The notes beneath the pieces are model-generated. The model had not been told where the DNA came from and made no database searches. It saw only the letters and a program-made list of their open reading frames with translations. A stretch of DNA of 64,000 nucleotides, from NCBI GenBank assembly GCA_039720395.1, contig CM077833.1, positions 16,119,133-16,183,132 of the forward strand, written 5' to 3'. Each line of letters opens with the position of its first letter. Position 1 is the stretch's first letter. This DNA comes from Liquidambar formosana. Its lineage: Eukaryota; Streptophyta; Magnoliopsida; Saxifragales; Altingiaceae. Shown one piece after another: positions 48,437 to 60,174 of this stretch. Both the position numbers and the translations under genes were made by a program.

Positions 48437-49824
48437 GGGTAAAATGCAGAAAACCCCCCTCTATTTATACCCATTTTGCAAGATACCCCCCTCTAAAAAT
48501 AAACTCATCAAAAAACCCCTTATATTGTTTAGGGTTGACAATTTACCCCTACCATCCATCTATCGTCAAGGAAACTAACGAAATACCATCACGCGACACG
48601 CACGTGATGTTATTTGTTGATTTTAAGACGAAAATGCCCTTTGCTCTAATGAAATGACATTACGTGACTATCACGTGATTCTCTCTTTCTTTTTCACTGG
48701 CGAACCACATTGGCCATGGCTGCCACACTGGCGTACCAAATCGACCACAACAATCTAGGAAACAAAACAAAAAAAGGGAAAGAAAGAAAGAAAAAGAAAG
48801 AGGAAAAAAGGAAGGAAGAGGAAAAGAGAGTGAAAGAGAGGAGAGAGAAAAAAGATCTTCTCCTCCCAACGACATCATCGCTTATGGAGCCCGCCAGTAA
48901 AGAATGACTGTGAGACGGTAATGGCACGACAGCGGAGGAGGTGATGGTGACGGCGCGACAGCAGAGGAGGTGATGGTAACGGCGCGACAGCGGAGGTCTT
49001 CTCCACTACAGTGGTTATTTTGTGGATTTGAACCGACGATGGCTATTTTGCAGCCAATCTTTCATCTCGCCATCCATAGTGGTGCCGGTGAAGTGAAGAT
49101 GATGGTGCCGGTGAAGACCACCGACAGTGGGTTTTTTTCAATAATGGGTATCTTCAAACCCTCCCCAAAGACAATTAGTTTTAACCCTCCACACTACCAT
49201 TGTCGCCGTTAACTACACGTGGCTTCAAACCCTCCACACCGATAATTAGTTTTCATCTTCAAAACCCTAACCCTCCACACCACCATCGTTGCCGTTACCC
49301 ACACATGGGTTTTGTCCACACCACTATCGTCGCCGTTGCTATTACACCTCCAAATGGGTATTTGGAGATAAAAAACAAAGGCGTCAGTGAAGTGAAGATG
49401 GTGCCGGTGCTGCTACATCTCCAGTGCGCAGCTGTTGTCGTTGCTGCCTCCTTCACGGGATGTTGTCGATGTACCTCCAGTTGACCACTGTTGCCGCTGC
49501 AACTCCAGTGGGCTACTATTGTCGATGAAAATGACTGAAAAGTTGGTCGGAGGAATGGAGAGCATTTTTTAATTTTATTTTTGTTTCTTATACGACACCG
49601 TTTCATATATAAAACAAAATTAATTTTTATAACCTTTTAAAAATCATTTATAAATATCAAATATTAATATTTTAATTTTTTCTGTATAAGGGTATATTGG
49701 ACTTTTAATATCGCCATTAATGACGTACCCCTAGCACAATATGGGGGTTTTTTTGTTGAGTTTTTTTTAGAGGGGGTATCCTACAAAATAGGTATAAATA
49801 GAGGAGGTTTTCTGCATTTCACCC
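48437..49824. mobile_element. Mutator-like element, 1.39 kb, GC-rich interior
   Basis: The left end GGGTAAAATGCAGAAAACCC and the right end, read on minus as GGGTGAAATGCAGAAAACCT, are inverted repeats. Similarity continues for over 100 bp ('CTATTTATACCCATTTTGC', 'GATACCCCCTCTAAAAA', 'CTCATCAAAAAACCCC'). T-runs flank both sides. The interior (48.9-49.5 kb) is much richer in GC and has repeated GTCGCCGTT and GGTGCCGGTGAAG motifs with open frames. It could be captured host sequence (Pack-MULE), but I recognise no gene. The element ends about 200 bp before the RPS18 copy. Confidence 0.75.
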
Positions 49825-50077
49825 TTTTTTTTTTTTAATTTTTTAATTTTTAATTTTTTATATAAAATCTTAGAACTATGTATGGGAATTAGAGAATAGA
49901 ATAATTCTTGTGGTGAAAAATTGACAATGACCTCCCTCGAACCAAAATCATATTGCGTGTAGAAAAGCTCCTCGACCTAACTTGGTATTCGTCGAGACTC
50001 CCTTTCAGACAAGCTCTGTAGCAAAAATGGTAATTAGGGTTTTCTATCTCTCATTCAACTATGTATATATCTGTAAT

Positions 50078-50082
<5 letters not shown>

Positions 50083-50158
<76 letters not shown>
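50083..50158. repeat. (GT)n(CT)n(AT)n compound microsatellite
   Basis: Three dinucleotide runs follow one another in intron 1 of the RPS18 copy, ending 30 bp before the exon 2 acceptor. Confidence 0.95.
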
Positions 50159-50159
<1 letters not shown>

Positions 50160-50186
50160 CTGAAACGGAGTTTGGAATATTGGTGA

Positions 50187-50540
<354 letters not shown>

Positions 50541-52028
50541 TAGGACATGTTTGGCTCATTGGCTGCCCAAATGGAAATTAAATGGATAGCATTGAAGGTG
50601 CAAATCCATCGTCTTGTTATAGGATCAATTTTAGAAATTGTGAAAAGTTGGGAGTCATCATCACAGCTGATGTTATAGGATCAATTTTAGAAATTGTGAA
50701 ATGCCTCTACTTTGAATTTTCACTCTCATTTGTGATGATGGCTATCATTCTCTTGAATTTTCCCATTTAAGAATTGAGACCATGAATATGTTCACAAAAT
50801 TATAGACAAACACCATGAAAGAATTCAATTAATATGGGACGTCCAAACAGGCATTTAATGTATGTATGTGTGTCTCTTTGGCAACTTTATTGAATGTACT
50901 GGTTTTTATGGGTTTTGTGAACATGTTATTCCTTATTTTGAAGGAATTTTCACTAACATTGTCTCAAAGAAATATGTTATTTGTATTAATATTGAAAATT
51001 TTGAAATCTCAATAAAAAACATTTTAAGATCAAAGTGCCTATTCATGCAAAAAGTATGTGGCACCAAGGTGGACACTTTAAATTATTTTCATGTGACATC
51101 TAATGAATTCGATATAGCCTGTTTTGAAAGGTGACCTTACGCAAATGATAAGCACCAAAATGGTTTGACGTAGTTGAAGATAAGAGCATATTGTTTTGAT
51201 TTTTAAAAAAAAAAAAAAAAAAAAAAATATAAACAACTTATCCTTCATTTGGTCCTTGGAAATCTTTTGGGAGAGGAAATGGACTCAGGTTCGGGTGTTG
51301 GGTGTGGGTGCTTGTGCAGGCTTCAGATTTGCATACTTTTTAAAGATTTTCCACTGTTTGAATTGTCTGGTGGCAAAAGTACCCGGGGGCGGATCTAGGA
51401 TTTTTTTCTCAATATTTGCATATAAGAACCTATTAAGAAATTAAAATTTAGTTTTATATAATCTACAAAAGCGGTTGCACATGCACTGGTGCACTTTAGT
51501 AAATTTAATCAAAATTAACAAAATTTGACCATTTTTTCTCAATGGGCACTGGTGCACTTTAGTAAATTTAACAAAATTAATCAAAATTAATTGAAATTTA
51601 ACCATTTTTTCTCAATGGGGGCTAGGCACTTTAGTACACCAAAATTACTTAGCAGATAAAAAAAAATTTTACTGAAAATTTAGTGGTTGTGCATGCGCAT
51701 ACGTGCATTTGCCCTTGAGAGTTCCCACAGCCTTACTCATGTCATGTGGACACAGGCTCTCCATAGTGAAGCAAAGGGTCCAATGGTCCATGTAAATTAG
51801 GAAAGGTAAATGCTATAAAGAAATGCAGAAGAAAGGAAATATATATAGTATAAGAAAGGAAACCATCTTAAATAATTTTCGTTACATTCCCTCATTCTTT
51901 CGAAGAACCATACAAAGCCTTGATTTAAAATAGTCCATTCTTGCATTAGGCAGGGGCATTTTCATCATGGTCCGATCTTCAATATGGGGCACTCCACTTA
52001 CAAAATCGGCAAACTAATGGCATTTTTG

Positions 52029-52370
52029 TCTTTATAATATATATATAAAGCCAATTCTCTTTGTCGTTGGTATGTACTTGAATTTACCAAAAGCTCTCTT
52101 TTAACTATCCACTTTCAAGAAGACTTAGGGGCAATATAGTAACTACGGAAAACTACAATTAGTTATTTACCCTCTCAACTAAGCATGGATTCTCACTCCC
52201 CCACTCTTCTAGGATCTCTCCCTGATTCTCTCTCTTAGAAATTGATATGTCATTTTAAAATTTGAAATTTAACAGTTATCAAAACTAATCATCAACTAAA
52301 TCCCAAATTAATCTCTCCGCATTGAACATTACACCATATTGCACACGCATCGCGTGTGCCCGGTGGCTAG
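52029..52370 (+). mobile_element. Candidate non-autonomous Helitron
   Basis: The 3' end has an 8-bp perfect hairpin, GCACACGC-ATC-GCGTGTGC at 52341-52359, followed seven bases later by CTAG and then T. This is the canonical Helitron terminus. The 5' end TCTTTATAATATATATATAA resembles known plant Helitron starts, though the preceding base is G rather than A. No Rep/helicase is present. It lies in intron 2 of the RPS18 pseudogene. Confidence 0.6.
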
Positions 52371-52457
52371 TATATGTAGTGGCACTTTTGTTATGAGAAT
52401 GACAGACAATTGTTATGTAATTTCATATTTTTATTTTTATTTTTATTTTTTTAATTC

Positions 52458-52905
52458 TCCCTCCGTTCCTAATTGATTGTCCCCTTTGAAAAAACACGAT
52501 TTTTTAGGAAACCCTTTTAAATGTTTTCACATCAATAGATATGTTCGAACATTCCAATTTTGCCATCAAGTTTATAAAACATTGGAGAAAGGAAAAATAA
52601 TCATGAGAGATGGTATTTTAGGAAATCAATTAAAAGGAGTCATTAACTTTTTGAATGGGACAATAACTTTGGAACATCTCAACAAGGAAAGGAGGACAAT
52701 AAAATAGGAATGGATGCAGTGTTAATTTTGTGGTGATCTCATATTTTGACATTACTTGATTAAAATTGCCAATCATTGGAACTTTGAATGAATGAGATTG
52801 GTTTATTATGTGCTTTAGTGGTTTGGTTGATTTGGAGTTGGTTTTCCCAAAAAGGAAAAGAGGACAATAATATAGGAATGGATGGAGTGTTAATTTTGTG
52901 GTGAT
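52458..52905. repeat. Decayed Stowaway-like MITE and direct duplication of its right flank
   Basis: CTCCCTCCGTTCCTAATTGA at 52458 is a Stowaway-type end. Its partner, an AGGACAATAAAATAGGAATG type end, is at about 52692 and again at about 52862. The block from there through 'ATTGCCAATCATTGGAAC' and 'GGTTTGGTTGATTTGGAG' recurs around 52860-52950 plus 53214-53293, split by the intact MITE at 52958. Confidence 0.6.
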
Positions 52906-52957
52906 CACATATTTTTATATTACTTTTTATTTTTATGAAGGGCATATTTTAATATTA

Positions 52958-53210
52958 CTCCCGCCGTCCCACAAAGATAGGCCATGTGGAAAATGCCATC
53001 ATTACATTGACTTTTCATTTATTAAACTCTTATCTTTCCAAAAATACTCTCTCCTTTTTTGTATTGGGTTTTGTGTTGAAGGTAATTATTGAAATAACAA
53101 AGGGTAGTGTAGGAAACCTAAAAAATTTATGATTTGACTTTTCGAAGTGGCCAAACATTTTGGAACAAAAAAAGTAACAAAAATGGTCTATCTTTGTGGG
53201 ACGGAGGGAG
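52958..53210. mobile_element. Stowaway (Tc1/mariner) MITE with TA duplication
   Basis: The ends CTCCCGCCGTCCCACAAAGA and, inverted, CTCCCTCCGTCCCACAAAGA are nearly perfect TIRs over about 30 bp. TA flanks both sides at 52956-52957 and 53211-53212. It is 253 bp long and lies in intron 2 of the RPS18 pseudogene. It inserted after the local duplication described at 52458. Confidence 0.88.
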
Positions 53211-53287
53211 TACTTGATTAAAATTACCAATCATTGGAACTTTGAATGATTGAGATTGGTTTATTTGTAGTGGTTTGGTAGATTTGG

Positions 53288-53349
53288 AGTTCTCTCTTTT
53301 TTTTTTTTTTTTTTTTTTCTTTTTGGGGGGGGGGGGGGGGGGGGGGGGG
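53288..53349. repeat. Poly(T) followed by poly(G)
   Basis: A run of about 28 T with a single C is followed by about 24 G broken by one T. Similar long homopolymers are at 100-123 (C), 59180-59200 (G) and 60608-60631 (T). Lengths of such runs are unreliable in most sequencing data. Confidence 0.8.
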
Positions 53350-54469
53350 TGGGTCGGTTGTATTCTTGTATCTCCATTGTTATCTTTCTTTTGCATTATT
53401 CTTGATTTCTTATGTGTTTTATGGGTTTATGTTTGCTGAGGCATTTACATTTGCTAAATGCCGAGTTATAAATTTCTATTGATTTGTTACAATCAGGCTG
53501 GTAAATTATCTGCCGCCGAGCTGGAGAATCTCATGGTGATTGTTGCCAACCCTAGGCAATTTAAAATCCCAGATTGGTTTTTGAATAGGAAGAAAGATTA
53601 CAAGGATGGGAGGTACGTCAAATGTGTTGAATATGAAGTTGAGGGATGATTTGGAGTGATTGAAAAAGATCAGGTAAATTATTATTTGCCAGATGACACT
53701 TGATAGATTGTTGTAACTTGTTAGAACACGATCCCAGTTCTCTTGTTTATAATATGTGATTCTGTTAGTTTTTGTTCAACTAGATGTTTTTATGTAATAT
53801 CACTGCTATGGTATTATTGAGTTTGGGTGGTTGCCCTTTCAATTCCTGCGTGGGACTTTGCATAGACTTCACTCTCTAGTTTTAATGATGGACTTTGAGT
53901 AGTATCATATATTATGTATGTGTTGTCACAGCAAGAAATGGTTAAAATTTGAAATTAGGCGGTAAAAGGCGACAAGAACATTTTCTTGCTTTCTTTTTTC
54001 TGCTTTTGAATTGTGCTTAAATGTTTCACTACCAATAAACTTTTGGGCATATTCTGGTATTTTAGACACCATATATGCATGGTACTTGACCTCCTGTATC
54101 CTAATTATCATTACAATATATAATCACTTGATTTCAATGTCCTGCATATAACCACTTACATATGTGTTTTGGATGCCTGAGCGATCTTTTGGCATATATT
54201 GTATTTAGTCTACCATAGCTGTATCGTATTGGCCCTCTCAATCAGGAGTATCAATATAAGTTATAGTCAGAATGATGAGAAGTATTTCCTTTTTACTGAC
54301 TGTAGTTGCATTGAATATTTTATTATTATCACAATGTTTTTTTGCCAAGTATGTCCTCATCTGAAATATGGTTGACATCATGCTAAAATCCAAGGGGTCA
54401 AATTTGATCATTTAGGGGTCTAAAGGTCTCTCGTAGGTTGGCACTCTGGTTCAAATGTTGTCGATGTTC

Positions 54470-55158
54470 TAAGAAGCACAGACACTTCCCTGCTAAGAAG
54501 CATGGACACTAACATGCGACACGGTTGCAACATGACTCAAAGACGCCGACATAGAAAATCCTCAAAATCTAGGGTACGACAACACAAGGACACAACATTA
54601 ATAAAATATATATTATATTATATAACTATAGAATATCATGTAGCATGACATCTATCATTCAAAATGCATCTTTTGTATTGTTTTTGAAAACTCTAGTGGA
54701 GTTATTCATTGATAAGATAGGACAAAAAAGAAACGGAAGAAGAAGAAATATGGGAAGAGAGAGGTGTCTTGTTAGAGGTGTGTCGGAGGAGTGTCGTGTC
54801 CGATATATGTTCGTGCTTCTTAGCTTCCCTAGAGGTGCTATGGCAATGTTAGACATGTGTCGAACACGGCATTCCTCCGACACACCTTCAGCATGCACCT
54901 CTCTCTTGGCCTCCTCCTCCATTTTCTTTTTTGTCCTATCTTCAATCTGAATAATTCAACTAGGGTTTCGAAAAAGTCAAAAACAATACAAAGGAATGCA
55001 TTTTGAATTGTGTATATGATGCTACATGATATAATATAATTATATGAATAAGAATATATATATCCACGGTGTCATATCCTAAATTTGGAGGATTTGCTGT
55101 GTTGGCATGTCCATGTTCTGTCATAACTATTATGTGTGTTTGTATTCGTGCTTCTTAA
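54470..55158. repeat. Long inverted repeat (arms about 340 bp), foldback element
   Basis: Left-arm motifs 'AAGAAGCACAGACAC', 'CTACATGATATAATATAA'-like, 'GATAGGACAAAAAAGAAA' and 'GAGAGAGGTG' return inverted on the right as 'GTATTCGTGCTTCTTAA', 'TTTCTTTTTTGTCCTATC' and 'CACCTCTCTCTTGG'. The arms meet at about 54800-54820, so a transcript could fold into one long hairpin. No transposase is seen. It probably is a Mutator-like or foldback MITE in intron 3 of the RPS18 pseudogene. Confidence 0.75.
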
Positions 55159-56705
55159 CCAATGCTAGATTTATTTTTTGGGCTTCTGGCAATTAAATGG
55201 GTAATTGTATGGATTGGGACTTGGGAGTGGAGTCATCGTACAGGCTTTCCTTATAGAGGAATTGGACATCTGAATTCTTCAAAAGCTGCCCTGTCTTTCT
55301 TGGTATGATGAGTATATATATATTTTCACTCAATCAGATTATTCCAAAATATTTATTTCTCTTTATGTGATTATTAAACTTAGTAAGCTTGAGTTTTCCT
55401 GTACCTGGTCCATTTTTTTCCTGTTCTTGACTTCTTGGGTATGAGATTACTACTAAGCAAGACAGTCATGTGAAAGGAACTACCCGTTGCATGTTAACAG
55501 TAGCTCAGTCCTATCATTTTTATTTGCTGCTGAAGCACGCTCTCTCTCTCTCTCTCTTAGCAATTCCTAGCAAACAATATCATGGGTTTTGATTTGGGTA
55601 AATTTGTGATTCAACTTTTGGCTAGTGAAACATGGTAATCCAAGCTGATGTTGACACTGTTATGCAGGAACCACTGTGGTTTGAGGCACTACTGGGGCCT
55701 CCGTGTTCTTGGTCAGCACACCAAGACTACAGGACGCAGAGGAAAGTCTGTTGGTGCCTCTAAGAAGAGTTGAGCTCATTATTGTCTTCATTTTGTACAA
55801 TTTTATACATATGATCGTGCGATTCAGGTCTTTTGCTATCAAGAATGTTGTGAGGTGTTTTTTTTTTTACATTTTTGGCTGTTAACCATATGACCCTATT
55901 ATCTTTCTTAATCAATTGCCATCAGTTTTGAGTTGTTTCCTACTATTCGTCCCAATTTTTACCTTCTACAAGGAATATTTACTATCCATTATTCTGATTT
56001 CTGAGATAGGACTGCCCTAAAACCATATCCATATGCTTCCAATTTAGATTGAAATTGAACCCTTTCTTGCAAAGTATTGGGAACGACTTCATCAGAAAGT
56101 AAAAGAAAAAGAAAAAGGAAAATACTTGTGTAATATACTGTTATTGTTAAAAGCAATGACAACCAAATCATGACCCCAAAAAAAAAAAAAATGAAAAAAA
56201 GAAAAAAAGATTGAAGGTGGAGAAAAATCCTAAAATCCTCTCTTTATTGTTTTAGTTGTCATATTTGATATAGTTGTCATTGCTTTAGTCATGCTAGAAG
56301 GGTCCAAACATATATAAATAAATAAATAAATATTGGAAATGTGTATATTGTGACCTTAGGTGTGATTAACCTACTCTAAATAGGGAGGTCCGTTGAAGCA
56401 ATAGGCAGCATTCCTGGCCGTAATTTTGAACTGTGAATAGAGAACGATGACAACACTGGTTTCAACAGTTGTGCAGAATTCAACATTGGAACAAAGATAT
56501 ATAAAGCATATTCAGTAGTTGCAAAATTGTGTTGTCCAACTAGTTAGACACCAATAGAGCCGCTCTAAAGTAGGCGTATGCGCTTGATAAAAATGAAAGT
56601 ACTGAAACCGTCGCATACATTAGTTTAAGAGAATGTTCATACATTTGCATGCTTTCAACATAAATAAATGGTCGTAACATAAACCTTATTACATGAAAAA
56701 AAAAA

Positions 56706-57832
56706 CTATAGCAGAGGACGTAAGGAAGGGGGCCAAGAAGGCTGGAAGTAAGGGAATAATTTATAGTCATTACTCCGGCAGGCAGTTCCATGGTATTGGA
56801 CCAATTTTAGTCTTCTAGACTTTAAACCATAGCAGAAGATCTTGCATCCCAGCCGAAGATACACAAGTTGCGAATTCTGAGGATGGAGAGCTATCAATGA
56901 GGTTCAAACTTTTGTAGCTCACGTGTATCGGATGGTGCCATTCACTGCCTGGTATAGTCTCTGAAAAACCATGATAGCTTCTTTCTAAGGACCCAGACCA
57001 CAAATGCCACAGCATGATCTATGGCACACTGGAGTAGCCCATCCGATGACTGCCCCATAGCTCCAATCTGAGCCTGAGGCAACTCTATCAACCATAGGCG
57101 ATCTTCCTTCATGCTAGGATCGTAGGCAGCAACAAGACCGCCCAAAGCTTGCCAGTAGATGATCCCATCTATAACGTTACAAATCGAGAATGGAACCAAA
57201 TTAAAGGTAGACGGAGAAGTGAGCAGCAATTCTCTCCACTCGCCAGTTTCAGAAGAGAAGGTTTCTATCGGTAGGGTCCTGTCATCTGGTCTGGTTCCGA
57301 CATTAGCACGAATCACTGAGAAACGCACCATGCCATTGTCACTGCCTTCTTCGCAAGAGAATCCCACTACTAACTATCACATTGCAGGCTCGGTTTAGGA
57401 AGTGATAACCATTGGTTCGTCATGGGGTTGCAGACATAATAAGTCGCAGGGTGGCGGCCACATAGAATTATGCCTTGAGGAGATCCAGCGATGAAGAAAC
57501 CAAGCTTCTTGATGAAACTATGGGACTTTACAAAGCTGCCTTGTTTATTAGTTGACAAGAAAGAAAGCTGATCGAGGAGCCCAGTGTTCTTTCAGAATGG
57601 TTCTTCTTAAGAGAGGTGCAGTGGAAGAATCCCCAGAGTGGGAGAAATATTCCTTCATTTCGAGACTTGAAAATGTGACAGAAATTAGGATAAAAAATTG
57701 ATCGCCTCCATGTCCTTGACACACTTTAAACTTGAAGACCGATTTTGGAGGTAACCGAAGCAAAATCTCAGTCAGAAGGTCATCACACTGTAAAACACTA
57801 GTAACACTGGTGTTGTTAGGGCACTGGTTCAT
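56706..57832 (-). pseudogene. F-box protein pseudogene (single exon, several frameshifts)
   Basis: From an ATG at 57832 the frame gives 'LQCDDLLTEILLRLPPKSVF', a classic F-box that would bind SKP1. The frame then shifts after FKFK near 57722 (to SRTWRR) and near 57545 (to KQGSFVKSHSFIKKLGFF..PMTNQWLSLPKP). It shifts again near 57370 (to GFSCEEGSDNGMVRFSVIRA) and near 56945 (to EWHHPIHVSYKSLNLI), and once more before a C-terminus ending PSWPPSLRPLL. The F-box-associated domain is otherwise well kept, including SSDGLLQCAIDHAV and WVLRKKLSWFF. With at least four single-base shifts it cannot make a full protein, unless the shifts are sequencing errors. In intact relatives this family serves in SCF ubiquitin ligases. 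Confidence 0.82.
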
Positions 57833-58472
57833 CCTGAAAAGAATTCAAAAACAAAAAAGAATTAAGTATACGTAGAGGGAGAATTTTAGAGAAAATTTGG
57901 GGTACAAAAGCGAAATCCTTTTTTTTCTTTTTTCTTTTTTAAATTAAAAAAAAAAAAAAAAGAACTTTCTTTTGGTACACAAATAGAACACAAAAATAAA
58001 ATTAAAACAAGAAAAAAATAGTTCCATTGCAATATTGCATCGCCTAATGCATAATATCAACAATTAAACATTAAACCTAACACATAATATACTGAATTAA
58101 TCTTTGCAATGAGAGTCTTGTGGTGAATATCATGATTGATAACTAAAGGCCTGGGATCAATTTTAGGTTTTCTGGATTCTTTTCAAAGGACTTGGCTCAC
58201 AATGACGGATCCGTAGGGTCATAAATGGGGGTCTTCAACAATTCCATGGGACGTCTTATATATATATTGGATATTTTTTTTATTTATTTTTATTCCTTTT
58301 GGAATAAGTGAGAAAATAAATAGGAGATTTTACATCTGATACAGCATAATCTAAGGAAGTGGGGAAAATAATAATAATAATAATAATCAATCCCTACATA
58401 AATTTGTACATGAGGGCTTTCACTTCCAGTTTCCTAGTTTCAGTTTTAGTGACAAATTGTGCATGACTCTAA

Positions 58473-58821
58473 GCTGTGTTTGTTAGGTGGGAATAGAGGA
58501 TGGAATGGAATGATGATTCCATTCTCCAAAAAAAAGTTGAGTGTTTGGTTGCACAAGGAATGTAATGGCTATTCCCTTGTGGGGGTCTATTCCCTCCAAT
58601 GAGGAATAACCATTCCTTCCCAAACCAATAGGAATGGCTATTCTCTCCCTTTAAGGAGTAAAAATCATTAAAAATGATTCCCACCTTTACTTTTTTATTT
58701 CATTCCCACCATTTACCAAACATTGGGATGGAATATCCATTCTTATTCCATTCCCATTCCCATTCTCATTTTATTCTATTCCTACTTCCATTCTATTCCA
58801 TTCCCTCAAACCAAACGCAGC
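58473..58821. mobile_element. MITE with GCTGTGTTTGTTAG / CAAACCAAACGCAGC ends
   Basis: The terminal inverted repeats are imperfect. Between them are many GGAATG and CATTCC motifs, as in the related 20021-20322 element. No coding capacity, and no confident target-site duplication. Confidence 0.65.
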
Positions 58822-58871
58822 AAGGGTATTACTGTAACGGCCTCCATAAAAGACACTATCCGAGTTGGATA

Positions 58872-60166
58872 TAGGGCTACAACTTGGGTGGGTTGAGCCC
58901 GCCCAACCCGATCAATAGACGGGTTAGACAAATAGTTTTCAGACATTGGGTTGGGCTTGAGAAGGGGGTTAGTTAACCCGAATCCGAACTATATAATAAA
59001 TAATTTTTTTTAAATATTTTTATATGCATTAAATATGATATCATATGGTTTTTAACTATTGGTCATTTAGTGTGGACATAAGGGACTTGTATGAGAAATT
59101 GCTAGAGGAAGATGTGCAATTGGCTGGAGAAAGATGTGCAGCCAAATTACCTTCTATTGTTTTTTTGTTTTTTTGTTTTTGGGGGGTGGGGGGGGGGATT
59201 AAAAGGAGAGCTTTATTTAGATTGTTAGCCCTAACCTAGCGTTTAGTAGCTATAAAATCTCCTCTCTTAGCAAGAAAAAGAAATAAAAATCTGTAAAATC
59301 TACTAGAATCATGGGATTATAATCCATGTTTGACCTAAAAGGCTCTTTAAATAAGTGTCCATTAATGTTAATTTTTCTTATTTTTCTGAGTTAGTTCTTA
59401 TCATTTTGGCATCAGAGCACTCTGCCACCACTTTTCTCTTCTTTCCCCAGTCCCCATCGGCTACTAACGAGTAACGCCGTTGATTTTATTGAAGCAGGGT
59501 TAATCAATTGAGTTTAGATGATTAAAATTTGTAAGCATATGCAACAATGCATTTTTATTTTATTGTTGCATTTTTATTTTATTGAAACAGGTTTACTAAA
59601 GATGAAAAATAAAAAATGAAATTAATAAGCTAACCCGCACAACCCGCTCAACCCGACTTCAACCTGCTCAACCCATGTAACCCGTGCCCAACCCATGCCC
59701 ACCCAACCCGAGCACGGGTTAAGCTTGGGCTAGGAATGTTCAACCCGAAGTATGGGTTGGGTTGGGTTGGGCTTGGGCGTAAGGATTTACAATTGGGGCC
59801 TCTATTGGCACCCTAAGACTTGCTTTTCATCCCCCATTTATTTTACATTTTAAGGTTTTATAAAAAATATTAAAGTTTTTCATAAAAAATGATCATGTAA
59901 TTACTAGAAAATATCATTTTGAACAATTTTTTAAAAGAAAGTTTTTCAAAAAATTTTCTTTTACAAAATTGTTCAAAAGGATGTTTTTTAGTGGATTACT
60001 TTATTAGTTTTTATAAAAACCTTTTATATTTTTCAAAAACCCTTATAATGTAAAATAAATAAGGGATGAAAAGCAAGTCTTGGAGTGCCAATAAAAGCCC
60101 TTTACAGTTAGGGTTGGACTTAAGTTGACCTCTTAACCCGTCCAACCCACCCAAGTTGCAACCCTA
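58872..60166. mobile_element. hAT-like non-autonomous element with 8-bp duplication
   Basis: The ends TAGGGCTACAACTTGGGTGG and, inverted, TAGGGTTGCAACTTGGGTGG are terminal inverted repeats. GTTGGATA (58864-58871) and ATTGGATA (60167-60174) form an 8-bp duplication with one mismatch, as expected for hAT. Subterminal repeats of AACCCG and CAACCC are frequent (59.64-59.77 kb). No transposase domain was seen. It contains a nested MITE at 59795. Confidence 0.8.
59795..60100. mobile_element. Mutator-like MITE nested in the hAT element
   Basis: Two arms of about 100 bp are inverted copies: GGGGCCTCTATTGGCACCCT at the left, and GGGCTTTTATTGGCACTCCA when the right arm is read on minus. Both continue AAGACTTGCTTTTCATCCC. 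TTTACAATT (59786-59794) and TTTACAGTT (60101-60109) make a 9-bp duplication with one mismatch. It is younger than its host element. Confidence 0.82.
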
Positions 60167-60174
60167 ATTGGATA

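Noticed and set aside
48660..48927. Ser/Leu/Phe-rich open frames on minus and Lys/Glu-rich frame on plus
   Set aside because: They are translations of an AG-rich low-complexity tract inside the Mutator-like element.
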